Assembly: GCF_013414345.1 (NCBI RefSeq)
Contig: NZ_CP058670.1
Span: forward strand, 1,364,001-1,428,000
Source of the DNA: Microcella indica
GTDB taxonomy: Bacteria > Actinomycetota > Actinomycetes > Actinomycetales > Microbacteriaceae
Length of the DNA: 64,000 nt
Reading direction: 5' to 3'
Shown piece by piece: positions 15,496-24,070 of the stretch (the stretch's first letter is position 1; every line of letters begins with the position of its first letter). The notes beneath the pieces are model-generated. The model was not told the origin of the DNA, searched no databases, and was given only the letters and a program-made list of their open reading frames with translations. Both the position numbers and the translations under genes were made by a program.

Positions 15496-17307
15496 GAGAC
15501 TGCTGAACAAGGGGTCTTGACCGTGGTCGGCTGGGCCGTGTCGGTTCTCTGGGCGGGCGTCGGTGGCTCGGTTCTTGGTCTGCCGTGCCAATAGTTGTCT
15601 GCCCGGAAGGCGGCGTTGCGGCACTGTTGGCGGGGGTTCCGCCGAGCTGCGACCGTGATTGGGCGCACTGGCTGGCTCTATCCGAGCGCCCAGTTCCCGT
15701 TGTGGAAGGTGAGGCCGAGGTTGAGAAGTCGTTTGAGGTTGATTCCGGCGGCGCGGGTGACCCACCAGGCGTTGTTCTTCGCGACGCCACGGAACGGCAC
15801 GCGTCTGGCGTCGCGGGTGAGCCACGCGATTGAGCGTTCGACCATTGGCCGGTGTTGCCGGTAATCGGCTTGGAAGCCAGGATCCGCGGCTCGGGCCCGG
15901 TGTTCGCGTTTGATCCGGTCATGCGCAGTCACGGTCATCTTCCGTCCTCGCGCCGCCGTGGTGCATCGAAGCTTCAACGGACAGGAGGAGCAGACGCTGC
16001 CGAAGGTCACTGTTCCCTTGGCGGCGATCGGTCGGGTGACTCCGGCCGGGCAGGTCATCGTTCCCGCGGTGTCATCGACGGTGAAGTCATCGATGGTGAA
16101 CCCGTCAGGAACCGCCCGGGCCAGCGGCATCGGCTTGATAATCGCGGTGTGACCGGCGGTTCCGATCTGGTCGAGCAGCTCACCGCTGCCGTAGGCCGAA
16201 TCGGCCAGCACGTCGACCGGTTCCTCGCCGATGCTGGTATCGGCGGTGAGCAGCTCCGCCCCGCGGGCCGCGTCGCTGTTCGCCGCCCCGGACGCCTTCG
16301 TGAGGGCGGCAGCGGTGACCAGACCGGTGTCCGGCTCGATCACAACGTGGGCTTTGAAGCCGTCCTGCTTCTTCTCCCGCGACTTGTGCGCATGCCGGGT
16401 GTCCGGATCAACGGTTGAGATCATCCGCTCCGGGGCGACCTTCCGGGCGATCCGCCACCGCCCATCGGTGCCATCGGAATCCTCCGCCGGCTCAACGTCC
16501 TGCCCTGCGACCAGTGCCAGCAACGCCACCGTTTCCTGCTGCTTCTCGCTCAGTTCGACACCGTCGAGCTCCGCCAGCAGCGTCAACGCGTCGTTCACCA
16601 ACGCTGAGACGAGCAGATCGCGGGCGGCCGGGTCATCCCAGGCAATGTCCGGCTTCCCAGGCGTGGAGTAGTCATGCCCGGGCAGGCCCGCGATGAGCTC
16701 CGCCGTTGCGGGGACCTCCCGCCCGACTCGGCGGATCTGCGCGATCAGCTGGGTCACCGTGTCCTGCCGGGCAACCGCATCGTCGAGGATCGTGGAATCG
16801 ATCGCCCGTCGCCGTCGACCGGTCAACGCCCCCGACTGAGCGATGACCTCGGCCACGGCATCGAAGATGCGATGCGGCCGCTCACTGCCAGCCAGACGGC
16901 GCCGCCAATACGTCAACACCGACGGGTGGAACGCTGTCTGGGCCACCGCGAACCCACAGGCCGCTTTCCAGCGCAGATCAAACGTGACCGCCTCCGCAGT
17001 CTCCCGATCGGAGAGGTTATGAATCGTCTGCAACACCAACACCGACGCGATCACATCCGCCGGGATCGAGGGACGACCCCGCCCGGACGGGAACAGATCC
17101 GCGAACGCGTCATCCGGGAACAGTTGCCTCCGGTGAGCGGCCAGGAACGCGAACACCGACCCCCGCGGGAGCAAATGACCCGCCCAGGACTGAACATCCA
17201 ACAGTTGACGCTGACCATCGTCACTACCCTGCATGAACCAAGTCTTAACCCGCAGCCCGGACCAGTCCGCAGGCGCGCCTTAAACCCCCGAATTGTTCAG
17301 CGGTCTC
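15496..17307 (-). mobile_element. IS1182-family insertion sequence
   Basis: 1812 bp bounded by imperfect terminal inverted repeats (GAGACTGCTGAACAA at 15496-15510; complement at 17293-17307, 14 of 15 matching). Directly outside lie CTAG at 15492-15495 and CTAG at 17308-17311, a 4-bp palindromic target duplication. It contains one transposase gene and about 180 bp of non-coding sequence at the left end. Intact ends, intact gene and matching duplications suggest recent insertion. Confidence 0.9.
15678..17234 (-). CDS. IS1182-family transposase
   Basis: 518 residues. The N-terminal DUF772-like region (SIPADVIASVLVLQTIHNLSD) precedes a DDE catalytic domain. The three acidic residues appear in AIDSTILDD, VLADSAYGSGE and RPMVERSIAWL, and a Cys cluster (CSSCPLKLRC) lies between the last two. 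All expected catalytic residues are present, so the element may be active. The protein ends NGNWALG without truncation. Confidence 0.92.
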   Translation of the reverse strand: MQGSDDGQRQLLDVQSWAGHLLPRGSVFAFLAAHRRQLFPDDAFADLFPSGRGRPSIPADVIASVLVLQTIHNLSDRETAEAVTFDLRWKAACGFAVAQTAFHPSVLTYWRRRLAGSERPHRIFDAVAEVIAQSGALTGRRRRAIDSTILDDAVARQDTVTQLIAQIRRVGREVPATAELIAGLPGHDYSTPGKPDIAWDDPAARDLLVSALVNDALTLLAELDGVELSEKQQETVALLALVAGQDVEPAEDSDGTDGRWRIARKVAPERMISTVDPDTRHAHKSREKKQDGFKAHVVIEPDTGLVTAAALTKASGAANSDAARGAELLTADTSIGEEPVDVLADSAYGSGELLDQIGTAGHTAIIKPMPLARAVPDGFTIDDFTVDDTAGTMTCPAGVTRPIAAKGTVTFGSVCSSCPLKLRCTTAARGRKMTVTAHDRIKREHRARAADPGFQADYRQHRPMVERSIAWLTRDARRVPFRGVAKNNAWWVTRAAGINLKRLLNLGLTFHNGNWALG

Positions 17308-18237
17308 CTAGACGGGGTTCTCGCCCGCGACTCCGCCGGCCGGCGGGTCGTCGCGGCGGCGCCGCAGGTAGCGCTCGAACTCCTGCGCGATCGCCTCGCC
17401 GCTCGCCTCGGGAGCCTCGACGGCGTCTCGTGCCGTCTCGAGCTGCGAGATGTAGGCGGTCATCTCGTCGTCCTCGCCCGCGAGAGTGTCGATGCCCTCC
17501 TCCCACGCGCGGGACTCGTCGAGCAGGTCGCCGCGCGGGATGACGACGTCGACGAGCTCCTCGAGCCGGTCGAGAAGAGCGAGGGTCGCCTTGGGGGAGG
17601 GCGCGTTGTGCACGTAGTGCGGCACCGAGGCCCACAGCGACACGGTGGGGATGCCCGCCTCCTCGGCCGCCGACGCGATGACGCTCAGGATGCCGACCGG
17701 CCCCTCGTAGGTCGAGCGCTCGAGGCCGAGCTCGTCGCGCACGTCGGGGTTCTCGCTCGAGGCGTGCACAGCGATCGGTCGAGTGTGCGGCACGTCGGCA
17801 AGCAGCGCGCCGAGCAGGATGATGCCCGTGATGTCGACGGCGAGCGCTTGGTCGATCGTCTCCGTCGCGAAGGTCTTCCACCCGCGGGAGGGCTCGGTGC
17901 CCAGCAGCAGGTAGATGTTCTCGTGATTGTCGCCGCTCACGTCGAGAGGCGAGTCGGTGCTGGGACGCTCGCGCGGCATCCCGTCATCGCCCACGGGCCC
18001 GAAGAGCGTCACGCTCGGCCACTGCAGGCGCCGATTGCCCTCCTCGTCGAGCTCGATCATGGGGCGGTTGAGCTGGAAGTCGTAGTAGTCCTCGGGGTCG
18101 ATGTCGGCGATGGGCACGACATCGAGCACGTCCTTGAGCGAGCGCACGGCCCCGCTCGCCGCCTCGCCCGCATCGTTCCAGCCCTCGAAGGCGACGACCA
18201 GCAGTCGGCCGCCGCGGAACAGATCGCTCGTCGTCAC
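17308..18237 (-). CDS. PAC2-family (proteasome assembly chaperone-like) protein
   Basis: 309 residues from GTG 18237, preceded by GAGAG. The N-terminal LLVVAFEGWNDAGEAA and the internal HTRPIAVHASSENPDV region mark the PAC2 family, widespread in actinobacteria with and without proteasomes. Function is unknown. Its TAG stop lies inside the CTAG target duplication of the IS element, so insertion left the reading frame untouched. Divergent from the HAD gene at 18316. Confidence 0.85.
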   Translation of the reverse strand: MTTSDLFRGGRLLVVAFEGWNDAGEAASGAVRSLKDVLDVVPIADIDPEDYYDFQLNRPMIELDEEGNRRLQWPSVTLFGPVGDDGMPRERPSTDSPLDVSGDNHENIYLLLGTEPSRGWKTFATETIDQALAVDITGIILLGALLADVPHTRPIAVHASSENPDVRDELGLERSTYEGPVGILSVIASAAEEAGIPTVSLWASVPHYVHNAPSPKATLALLDRLEELVDVVIPRGDLLDESRAWEEGIDTLAGEDDEMTAYISQLETARDAVEAPEASGEAIAQEFERYLRRRRDDPPAGGVAGENPV

Positions 18238-18301
18238 TCGCTCACTCTCGTCGCCGGATCCCCGAACCTCACCGGGGCGTCGCCCCAGGATAGAACGCAA
18301 C

Positions 18302-18307
18302 TAGACT
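18302..18307 (+). promoter_or_regulatory. TAGACT -10 box, leaderless start of the HAD gene
   Basis: TAGACT ends 8 nt before GTG 18316 without a ribosome-binding site between, matching the leaderless pattern seen elsewhere in this window. Confidence 0.5.
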
Positions 18308-18315
18308 TGCCCGTC

Positions 18316-19005
18316 GTGACCACTCCGATCCGCCCCTCCGCCGTGCTCTGGGACATGGACGGCACGATCGTCGACACCGAGCCGTATTGGATGCGCGCCG
18401 AGGTCGACCTCGTGACCTCCCACGGCGGCGTCTGGACCGAGGCGGACGGCATGCAGCTCGTCGGCTCCGGGCTCGTGCAGTCCGCGCGCATCCTGCAGCA
18501 GGCCGGCGTCGATCTTCCCGTCGAGTCGATCATCGACGCGCTCACCGACCGCGTCCTGGCGCAGATCGAGAAGGAGGTGCCCTGGCGCCCCGGGGCCCGC
18601 GAGCTCATCGAGCACCTGCGCGACGCGGGCATCCCGATCGCGCTCGTGACCATGTCGATCCGGCGGATGGCGCTCCAGGTGGCTGCGGCGATCGGCGACG
18701 ACGTGTTCGACATCGTCGTCGCGGGCGACGACGTGGCGAACCCCAAGCCGCACCCCGAGCCGTACCTGCGCGCCGCCGAGCTGCTCGGCGTCGACATCGC
18801 CGACTGCGTCGCGCTCGAGGATTCGCAGTTCGGCCTCGTCTCGGCCGTCTCCTCCGGGGCCGCGACGATCGGCATCCCATTGCACTTGACGCTCCACGAG
18901 GGCCCCACGCACGAGCTGTGGCCGAGCCTCGCCGGCCGCAGCGTCGACGACCTCTCCGCCGCGCTCGCGCGGCATCAGCACCGGGCGACGGGAGTCGAGT
19001 CGTGA
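18316..19005 (+). CDS. HAD-superfamily phosphatase (beta-phosphoglucomutase/GS1-like)
   Basis: 229 residues. Motif I is VLWDMDGTIVDTE (residues 10-22), motif II VTMSIRR, motif III lysine in NPKPHPEPYL and motif IV ALEDSQFG. The four-helix cap fits subfamily IA. The substrate is unknown. The stop overlaps the trmI GTG as GTGA, so the two are translationally coupled. Confidence 0.85.
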   Translation: MTTPIRPSAVLWDMDGTIVDTEPYWMRAEVDLVTSHGGVWTEADGMQLVGSGLVQSARILQQAGVDLPVESIIDALTDRVLAQIEKEVPWRPGARELIEHLRDAGIPIALVTMSIRRMALQVAAAIGDDVFDIVVAGDDVANPKPHPEPYLRAAELLGVDIADCVALEDSQFGLVSAVSSGAATIGIPLHLTLHEGPTHELWPSLAGRSVDDLSAALARHQHRATGVES

Positions 19006-19991
19006 CGCTGCGTCGCCAGAGCGGCCCCTTCGTCGAGGGTGACCAGGTGCAGCTCACCGACCCAAAGGGCCGCCTCAACACGATCACGCTCATCCCCGGC
19101 CAGGTGTTCCACAGCCACCGCGGCACGGTCGCGCACGACGACCTCATCGGCCTGCCCGATGGCAGCGTCATCGAGAACTCGAGCGGCATCTCCTACCTCG
19201 CGCTGCGCCCGCTACTCACCGACTTCGTGATGTCGATGCCGCGCGGCGCCGCGATTATCTATCCGAAGGATGCCGCGCAGATCCTCGGGCACGCCGACAT
19301 CTTCCCCGGCGCCCGCATCGTCGAGGCGGGGGTCGGCTCCGGCGCTCTCTCGATGTGGCTGCTGCGCGCGATCGGCGACCATGGCGAGCTGCTGTCGTTC
19401 GAGCGTCGCGAGGAGTTCGCGCAGATCGCCCGCGGCAATGTGAGCGCCTACTTCGGCGCGGAGCCCGAGAACTGGTCGATCACGCTCGGTGATCTCACGG
19501 ATGCTCTGCCGGAGCGCGTCGAGGCAGGCAGCGTCGACCGCGTCGTGCTCGACATGCTCGCGCCGTGGGAGTGCCTCGAGGCGGTCGCGCATGCGCTCAC
19601 GCCCGGGGGAGTGGTGCTGTGCTACATCGCGACCGCGACCCAGCTCTCGCGCGTCGCCGAGGCGATCCGCAACACGGCATCGTTCACCGAGCCGGTATCG
19701 AGCGAGACGATGGTGCGCGGCTGGCATGTGGACGGGCTCTCGGTGCGTCCCGACCACCGCATGGTCGCTCACACGGGATTCCTCATCACGGCGCGCCGGC
19801 TGGCCGACGGCACCGAGCGCTTCATCAAGGCCAAGCGCGGTTCGAAGACGGAGTTCACCGACGAGGACGTCGAACTGTGGACCCCGGGAGCGGTCGGCGA
19901 CCGTACCGCGAGCGACAAGAAGCTGCGGAAGGCCGCCCGTGAGGCGCAGTCCCTCGCCGAGCGGTCGGCGCGACGCCAGCCGATAGAGTGA
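19002..19991 (+). CDS. trmI: tRNA (adenine-N1)-methyltransferase TrmI (m1A58)
   Basis: 329 residues from GTG 19002. An N-terminal beta domain (GDQVQLTDPKGR) is followed by a SAM-binding Rossmann fold with VEAGVGSGALSMWLLRAI near residues 107-124. It methylates A58 in the T loop of tRNA. In many actinobacteria this gene stands just before arc-dop-pup-prcBA-pafA; here the next gene, 35 bp on, is an FKBP lipoprotein. Confidence 0.92.
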   Translation: MTLRRQSGPFVEGDQVQLTDPKGRLNTITLIPGQVFHSHRGTVAHDDLIGLPDGSVIENSSGISYLALRPLLTDFVMSMPRGAAIIYPKDAAQILGHADIFPGARIVEAGVGSGALSMWLLRAIGDHGELLSFERREEFAQIARGNVSAYFGAEPENWSITLGDLTDALPERVEAGSVDRVVLDMLAPWECLEAVAHALTPGGVVLCYIATATQLSRVAEAIRNTASFTEPVSSETMVRGWHVDGLSVRPDHRMVAHTGFLITARRLADGTERFIKAKRGSKTEFTDEDVELWTPGAVGDRTASDKKLRKAAREAQSLAERSARRQPIE

Positions 19992-20026
19992 CCTGCGACG
20001 CTGCTCGCCCGATCGAAAGAGGTTCC

Positions 20027-21004
20027 GTGCGCTCCCTGGCACCCGCGCTCATCCTGACCACCGCACTGGTCGGCTCGCTCGCCGCGTGCTCCACGCCGGT
20101 CGATGCGGAGTCCTGCACGCCGCTCGTCCCCTCCGGCGAGCCCGCTTCCTACGTGCAGGCCTCGGGCGCCATCGGCACGCCTCCCGAGGTGACCTTCCCC
20201 ACTCCGCTGCGGGCCGAGAGCGCGCAGCAGGCGGTCATCGAGAGCGGCGACGAGGGGGGCGCGATCGCGGGCCCCGGCCAGGTCGTCGACTTCCAGGTGA
20301 GCCTCTTCAACGGCGCCGATGGCGAGCTCATCACGCAGACCTCCTACGACCCGGACGCCGCGCCCGTGCGGCGCACCGCGGGTGCCGACACCGACATCCT
20401 CGCGAGCGTCGTGCAGTGCGCGGCGGTCGGCTCGCGCATCGCCGCGACCGGCACGATCGCCGACGTTTTCGGCGAGGGCCAGCTCGACGCGGGACTGGGT
20501 CTCGCCGACGACGATGCCGTCGTCATGGTCATCGACGTCGAGGCCGCCTACCTCGGCAAGGCCACCGGTATTCCGCAGCTGGGCAGCCAGGGTGTTCCCG
20601 CGGTCGTGACGACGCCCGAGGGCGTGCCGGGCATCACCATCCCCAACGAGGACGCCCCGACCGACCTCGTCGTGCACACTCTCCTGCTCGGCCAGGGCGC
20701 CGAGGTCGCGGAGGGCGATGCGGTCGTGCTCCACTACACGGGTGTTCTGTGGAACACGGAGCGTGTGTTCGACTCCAGCTGGGAGCGCGAAGTGCCGTCG
20801 ACCTTCACGGCGGCGAGCTTCGAGGACGACCCCACGGGCGTCGTGCCGGGCCTCGCCGACGGCCTCATCGGCCAGACGGTCGGGTCGCAGGTCATCGTCG
20901 TCATTCCGCCCGAGCTGGGCTATCCCGCCGGGCAGGCGCCCGCGAGCGTGCCCGAGGGCTCGACGATGGTGTTCGTCGTCGACATCCTCGGCCTCGAAGG
21001 CTGA
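20027..21004 (+). CDS. FKBP-type peptidyl-prolyl isomerase, lipoprotein
   Basis: 325 residues from GTG 20027, preceded by AAAGAGG. A signal peptide ends in lipobox LAAC (Cys21). A degenerate FKBP-like half (about 85-170) precedes a canonical FKBP domain (about 215-325) with VVLHYTGVLW, FDSSWE, PGLADGLIGQTVGSQ and IPPELGYP. It probably assists folding of exported proteins at the outer membrane surface. A TAGAGT box at 19984-19989, inside the trmI end, could be its promoter. Confidence 0.9.
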   Translation: MRSLAPALILTTALVGSLAACSTPVDAESCTPLVPSGEPASYVQASGAIGTPPEVTFPTPLRAESAQQAVIESGDEGGAIAGPGQVVDFQVSLFNGADGELITQTSYDPDAAPVRRTAGADTDILASVVQCAAVGSRIAATGTIADVFGEGQLDAGLGLADDDAVVMVIDVEAAYLGKATGIPQLGSQGVPAVVTTPEGVPGITIPNEDAPTDLVVHTLLLGQGAEVAEGDAVVLHYTGVLWNTERVFDSSWEREVPSTFTAASFEDDPTGVVPGLADGLIGQTVGSQVIVVIPPELGYPAGQAPASVPEGSTMVFVVDILGLEG

Positions 21005-21027
21005 CCGCCGGAAGCGCCGGAGTTCTC

Positions 21028-22005
21028 GTGGCCCGCACGATTCCCGTCGAGGAGCGCCTCTTCAGCCTCGTGCTGGCGCTTCTCGCGACCGAGCACGGCC
21101 TCACGAAGCACGAGATCCTCTCCACCGTCACGGGATACGCGGCCCGCTACGCGACCGACCGCGATCGCGGCAGTCTCGAGCGGCAGTTCGAGCGCGACAA
21201 GGAGGAGCTGCGCGACCTCGGCGTGCCGCTGGAGACCTTCGATGCGCAGGGCGCGGAGAACGACACGAAGTTCCAGCGGTACCGCATCCCTGCCGACCGC
21301 TACCAGCTGCCCGAGGAGGTGCGCTTCACGCCGGACCAGTACGCGCTCCTCGGTCTCGCCGCGCAGGTCTGGCGCGAGGGCTCCCTCTCGCAGGACTCGC
21401 GTCGAGCGCTGACGAAGCTGCGCTCGCTCGGGCTCGCGCTCGACGACGCCATCATCGGCATGGCGCCGACGATCCGCACCCGGGACTCCGCGCACGAGCC
21501 GCTCACTCTCGCGATCGACCGCGGCCAGCAGGTCACCTTCCGGTACCTCAAGCCGGGTCGCACGTCACCGGAGCTGCGCCGCGTCTCGCCGCTCGCCCTC
21601 GTGCATCACGAGGGCCGCTGGCACCTGCAGGCCCACGATGATGCCGCGGATGCTCCGCGCACGTTCCTGCTGCGCCGCATCGTCGGCCAGGTCGCGGTCG
21701 CGGGCAGCGCCACACACCGCCCTGCGCCCGACGAACCGGCTCGAGCCCTCGCCGAGCTGCGCGAGATCTGGCAGAGCACGGTCGCGGTCGTGCGGCCCCG
21801 CCCCGGCAGCGAGGCCGACGTCGTGCTGCGCAACCGCGCGGAGACGCGCACGGTAGACGGCGGGCTCGAGATTCATACGACCGACCTCGACATCCTCGCC
21901 GACGAGCTCACCGCTTTCGGCGCCGACGTCGTGGTCGTCGATCCGGCGTCGTTGCACGATGCGGTAGACGCGCGCTGGCACGCGATCATGGAGCGTCATG
22001 GCTAA
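21028..22005 (+). CDS. pafB: PafB, WYL-domain transcriptional regulator
   Basis: 325 residues from GTG 21028: an N-terminal helix-turn-helix (RLFSLVLALLATEHGLTKHEIL), then a WYL domain (VTFRYLKPG, RRVSPLALVHHEGRWHLQAHD) and a C-terminal WCX extension. PafB and PafC act as a heterodimer that activates the RecA/LexA-independent DNA-damage response in mycobacteria. Its pafC partner follows with an 8-bp overlap. Confidence 0.93.
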   Translation: MARTIPVEERLFSLVLALLATEHGLTKHEILSTVTGYAARYATDRDRGSLERQFERDKEELRDLGVPLETFDAQGAENDTKFQRYRIPADRYQLPEEVRFTPDQYALLGLAAQVWREGSLSQDSRRALTKLRSLGLALDDAIIGMAPTIRTRDSAHEPLTLAIDRGQQVTFRYLKPGRTSPELRRVSPLALVHHEGRWHLQAHDDAADAPRTFLLRRIVGQVAVAGSATHRPAPDEPARALAELREIWQSTVAVVRPRPGSEADVVLRNRAETRTVDGGLEIHTTDLDILADELTAFGADVVVVDPASLHDAVDARWHAIMERHG

Positions 22006-22975
22006 GCGCGCTCCCGCCCCGAAGGCGGGCGACAAGCTCACCTTCCTCCTCGCTCTCGTGCCGTACCTCATCGACCAGGTGCGCGTGAGCGTCGATGAGG
22101 CCGCCACGCACTTCGGCGTGTCGCCGCAGCGCGTGCGCGACGCGGTCGCGCTCATCACGACGAGCGGCCTGCCGGGCGACGACGGCGCATACTCGCACGC
22201 CGACCTCTTCGACATCGACTGGACGGCCTACGAAGAGCGCGACCTCATCACGATCATCCGCGCACCCGTCGACGAGATTCCGCGCCTCTCGTCTCGGGAG
22301 GCTGCTGCGCTCCTCGCCGGCCTGCAGGTGCTGGCGGCGAGCCCGAGCTTCGCGGCACGCACCGACGCCGTCGAGCTCATGGAGCTGCTGGGCAGGGGCG
22401 CCTCCGAGTCCGTCGCGCCCGTCGCCGTCGCCCCGTCCGCGCCCGATGACCTGCGCGCGCTGCTCACGCGAGCCCTCCACGATCAGCTCCGCGTGCGGCT
22501 CGACTACGTGTCCACGCGCGGGGAGCGGCAGTCGCGCGAGGTCGATCCGATCCGCCTCGACGGGCTCGACGACGTCTGGTACCTGCGGGGGTGGTGCCTC
22601 CTGCGCGACTCCGAGCGCACCTTCCGGCTCGACCGCATCGCGGGGGCCGAGCTGCTGGGCCCCGCCGCCGAGCACGAGGCCGTGAGCGTCGACCCCGAGC
22701 AGCTGTTCCGTCCGGCGCCCGACGATCAGCGCGTCACCCTGCGCCTGCCGGTCTCGGCGCTACCGCTCGTCACCGACTACCGCGGCCCCGATGATGAGCT
22801 GAGCGTCGACTCCGAGAGCGGCACCGCGACTCTCACCCTCATGGTCAGCCACGACGGCGTGCTCGGGCGACTCGTGAGCTGCGCTCCCGGCGCGATCGAG
22901 ATCGTCGCCCCGCCCGAAGCGCGCGCAGCGGTCGCGGCGTGGGCGCGCACGGCTCTCGCCGAGGAAAGCGTCTAG
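21998..22975 (+). CDS. pafC: PafC, WYL-domain transcriptional regulator
   Basis: 325 residues. HTH (VSVDEAATHFGVSPQRVRDAV), then a WYL domain (VRLDYVSTRGERQSREVDPIRL, DVWYLRGWCLL). Partner of PafB. The overlap with pafB and equal length fit a duplicated pair forming one regulator. A TAGACT box at 22973-22978, over its stop codon, probably starts the tatA transcript. Confidence 0.93.
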   Translation: MAKRAPAPKAGDKLTFLLALVPYLIDQVRVSVDEAATHFGVSPQRVRDAVALITTSGLPGDDGAYSHADLFDIDWTAYEERDLITIIRAPVDEIPRLSSREAAALLAGLQVLAASPSFAARTDAVELMELLGRGASESVAPVAVAPSAPDDLRALLTRALHDQLRVRLDYVSTRGERQSREVDPIRLDGLDDVWYLRGWCLLRDSERTFRLDRIAGAELLGPAAEHEAVSVDPEQLFRPAPDDQRVTLRLPVSALPLVTDYRGPDDELSVDSESGTATLTLMVSHDGVLGRLVSCAPGAIEIVAPPEARAAVAAWARTALAEESV

Positions 22976-23017
22976 ACTCGACGCACACTGCTTCTCGAGC
23001 TCAAAGGATCAGAGCAC

Positions 23018-23257
23018 ATGCCGGCAAATCTCGGAGGCTGGACAGGCCTCATCCTCCTTCTCGTGGTCATCCTCCTCTTCGCCGCGCCCAAGCTTCCCCA
23101 GCTCGCCCGCAGCCTCGGCCAGTCGATGACGATCTTCAAGAAGGAGATCAAGAACAAGGACGGGGATGCTCCCGCCGACGCGAGCGGCGAGGCGAGCTCC
23201 ACGAAGCAGGAGTCGACGGGCTCCAGCGAGGGTTCCGACTCCTCCAGCTCGAAGTAG
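23018..23257 (+). CDS. tatA: Sec-independent translocase subunit TatA
   Basis: 79 residues: a short periplasm-side N-terminus (MPANLGGW), one membrane helix (LILLLVVILLFA), the conserved APKLPQLARSLGQSM amphipathic helix and a Ser-rich tail. With TatC it forms the export pore for folded twin-arginine proteins. Likely local clients are the amine oxidase lipoprotein (11377-12771) and QcrA. AAAGGA precedes the ATG; tatC starts 4 bp later. Confidence 0.95.
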   Translation: MPANLGGWTGLILLLVVILLFAAPKLPQLARSLGQSMTIFKKEIKNKDGDAPADASGEASSTKQESTGSSEGSDSSSSK

Positions 23258-23260
23258 GCC

Positions 23261-24070
23261 GTGGCAGACCGCCCGCCGCGGTCCCGGAATCCCGAGGGCC
23301 GCATGTCCCTCGGCCAGCACCTCGTCGAGTTGCGCAAGCGACTCACGCGCGCCGGTGCGGCGATCCTGGTCGCCGCGGTCGGCGGCTGGTTCCTCGTCGA
23401 CATCGTCTGGGCCGAGCTCAGCCGACCCGTGCTCGAGTTCGCCGAGCGCGCCGACCGCGAGGCCGCGATCAGCTACACCACGGTGACCGAGGCGTTCGAC
23501 ACCCGACTGCTCATCACTCTCACGCTCGGCGTCGTGATCGCCTCGCCCATCTGGCTGTATCAGCTGTGGGCCTTCATCGTGCCCGCTCTGCATCAGCGCG
23601 AGAAGCGCTACGCGATCGGATTCCTCGGCGCGGCCGTGCCGCTCTTCCTCGCGGGCTGCGCTACGGGCTGGCTCATCCTGCCCAACATCGTGAGCCTTCT
23701 AACCGGCTTCGCTCCCGATGACACGACGACGCTGCTCACGGCGCGGTTCTACCTCGACTTCTCGCTCAAGCTCATCATCGCGATCGGTATCGGCTTCGTG
23801 CTGCCCGTCGTGCTCGTCATGCTCAACTTCGCGCGGGTGCTCACCGCGGCGTCGATCCTCAAGAGCTGGCGCTGGGCGATCATCGCGATCGCGCTGTTCA
23901 CGGCTCTCGCCACTCCTGCCGCTGACGTGCTGTCGATGTTCCTCCTCGCGATCCCCATGGTGGGCCTGTACTTCCTCGCCGCGGCGATCGCGACCTTCCA
24001 CGACCGTCGACTCGCCAAGCGAGAGGCGGCCATGAACGCGAGCTACGGCATCCCCACCGATGCCGAGTAG
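23261..24070 (+). CDS. tatC: Sec-independent translocase subunit TatC
   Basis: 269 residues from GTG 23261, six membrane helices. The signature segments MSLGQHLVELRKRL (about 16-29) and YTTVTEAFDTRLLITL (about 72-87) are present; these form the twin-arginine recognition site. The stop overlaps the helY start by 11 bp. Confidence 0.95.
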   Translation: MADRPPRSRNPEGRMSLGQHLVELRKRLTRAGAAILVAAVGGWFLVDIVWAELSRPVLEFAERADREAAISYTTVTEAFDTRLLITLTLGVVIASPIWLYQLWAFIVPALHQREKRYAIGFLGAAVPLFLAGCATGWLILPNIVSLLTGFAPDDTTTLLTARFYLDFSLKLIIAIGIGFVLPVVLVMLNFARVLTAASILKSWRWAIIAIALFTALATPAADVLSMFLLAIPMVGLYFLAAAIATFHDRRLAKREAAMNASYGIPTDAE

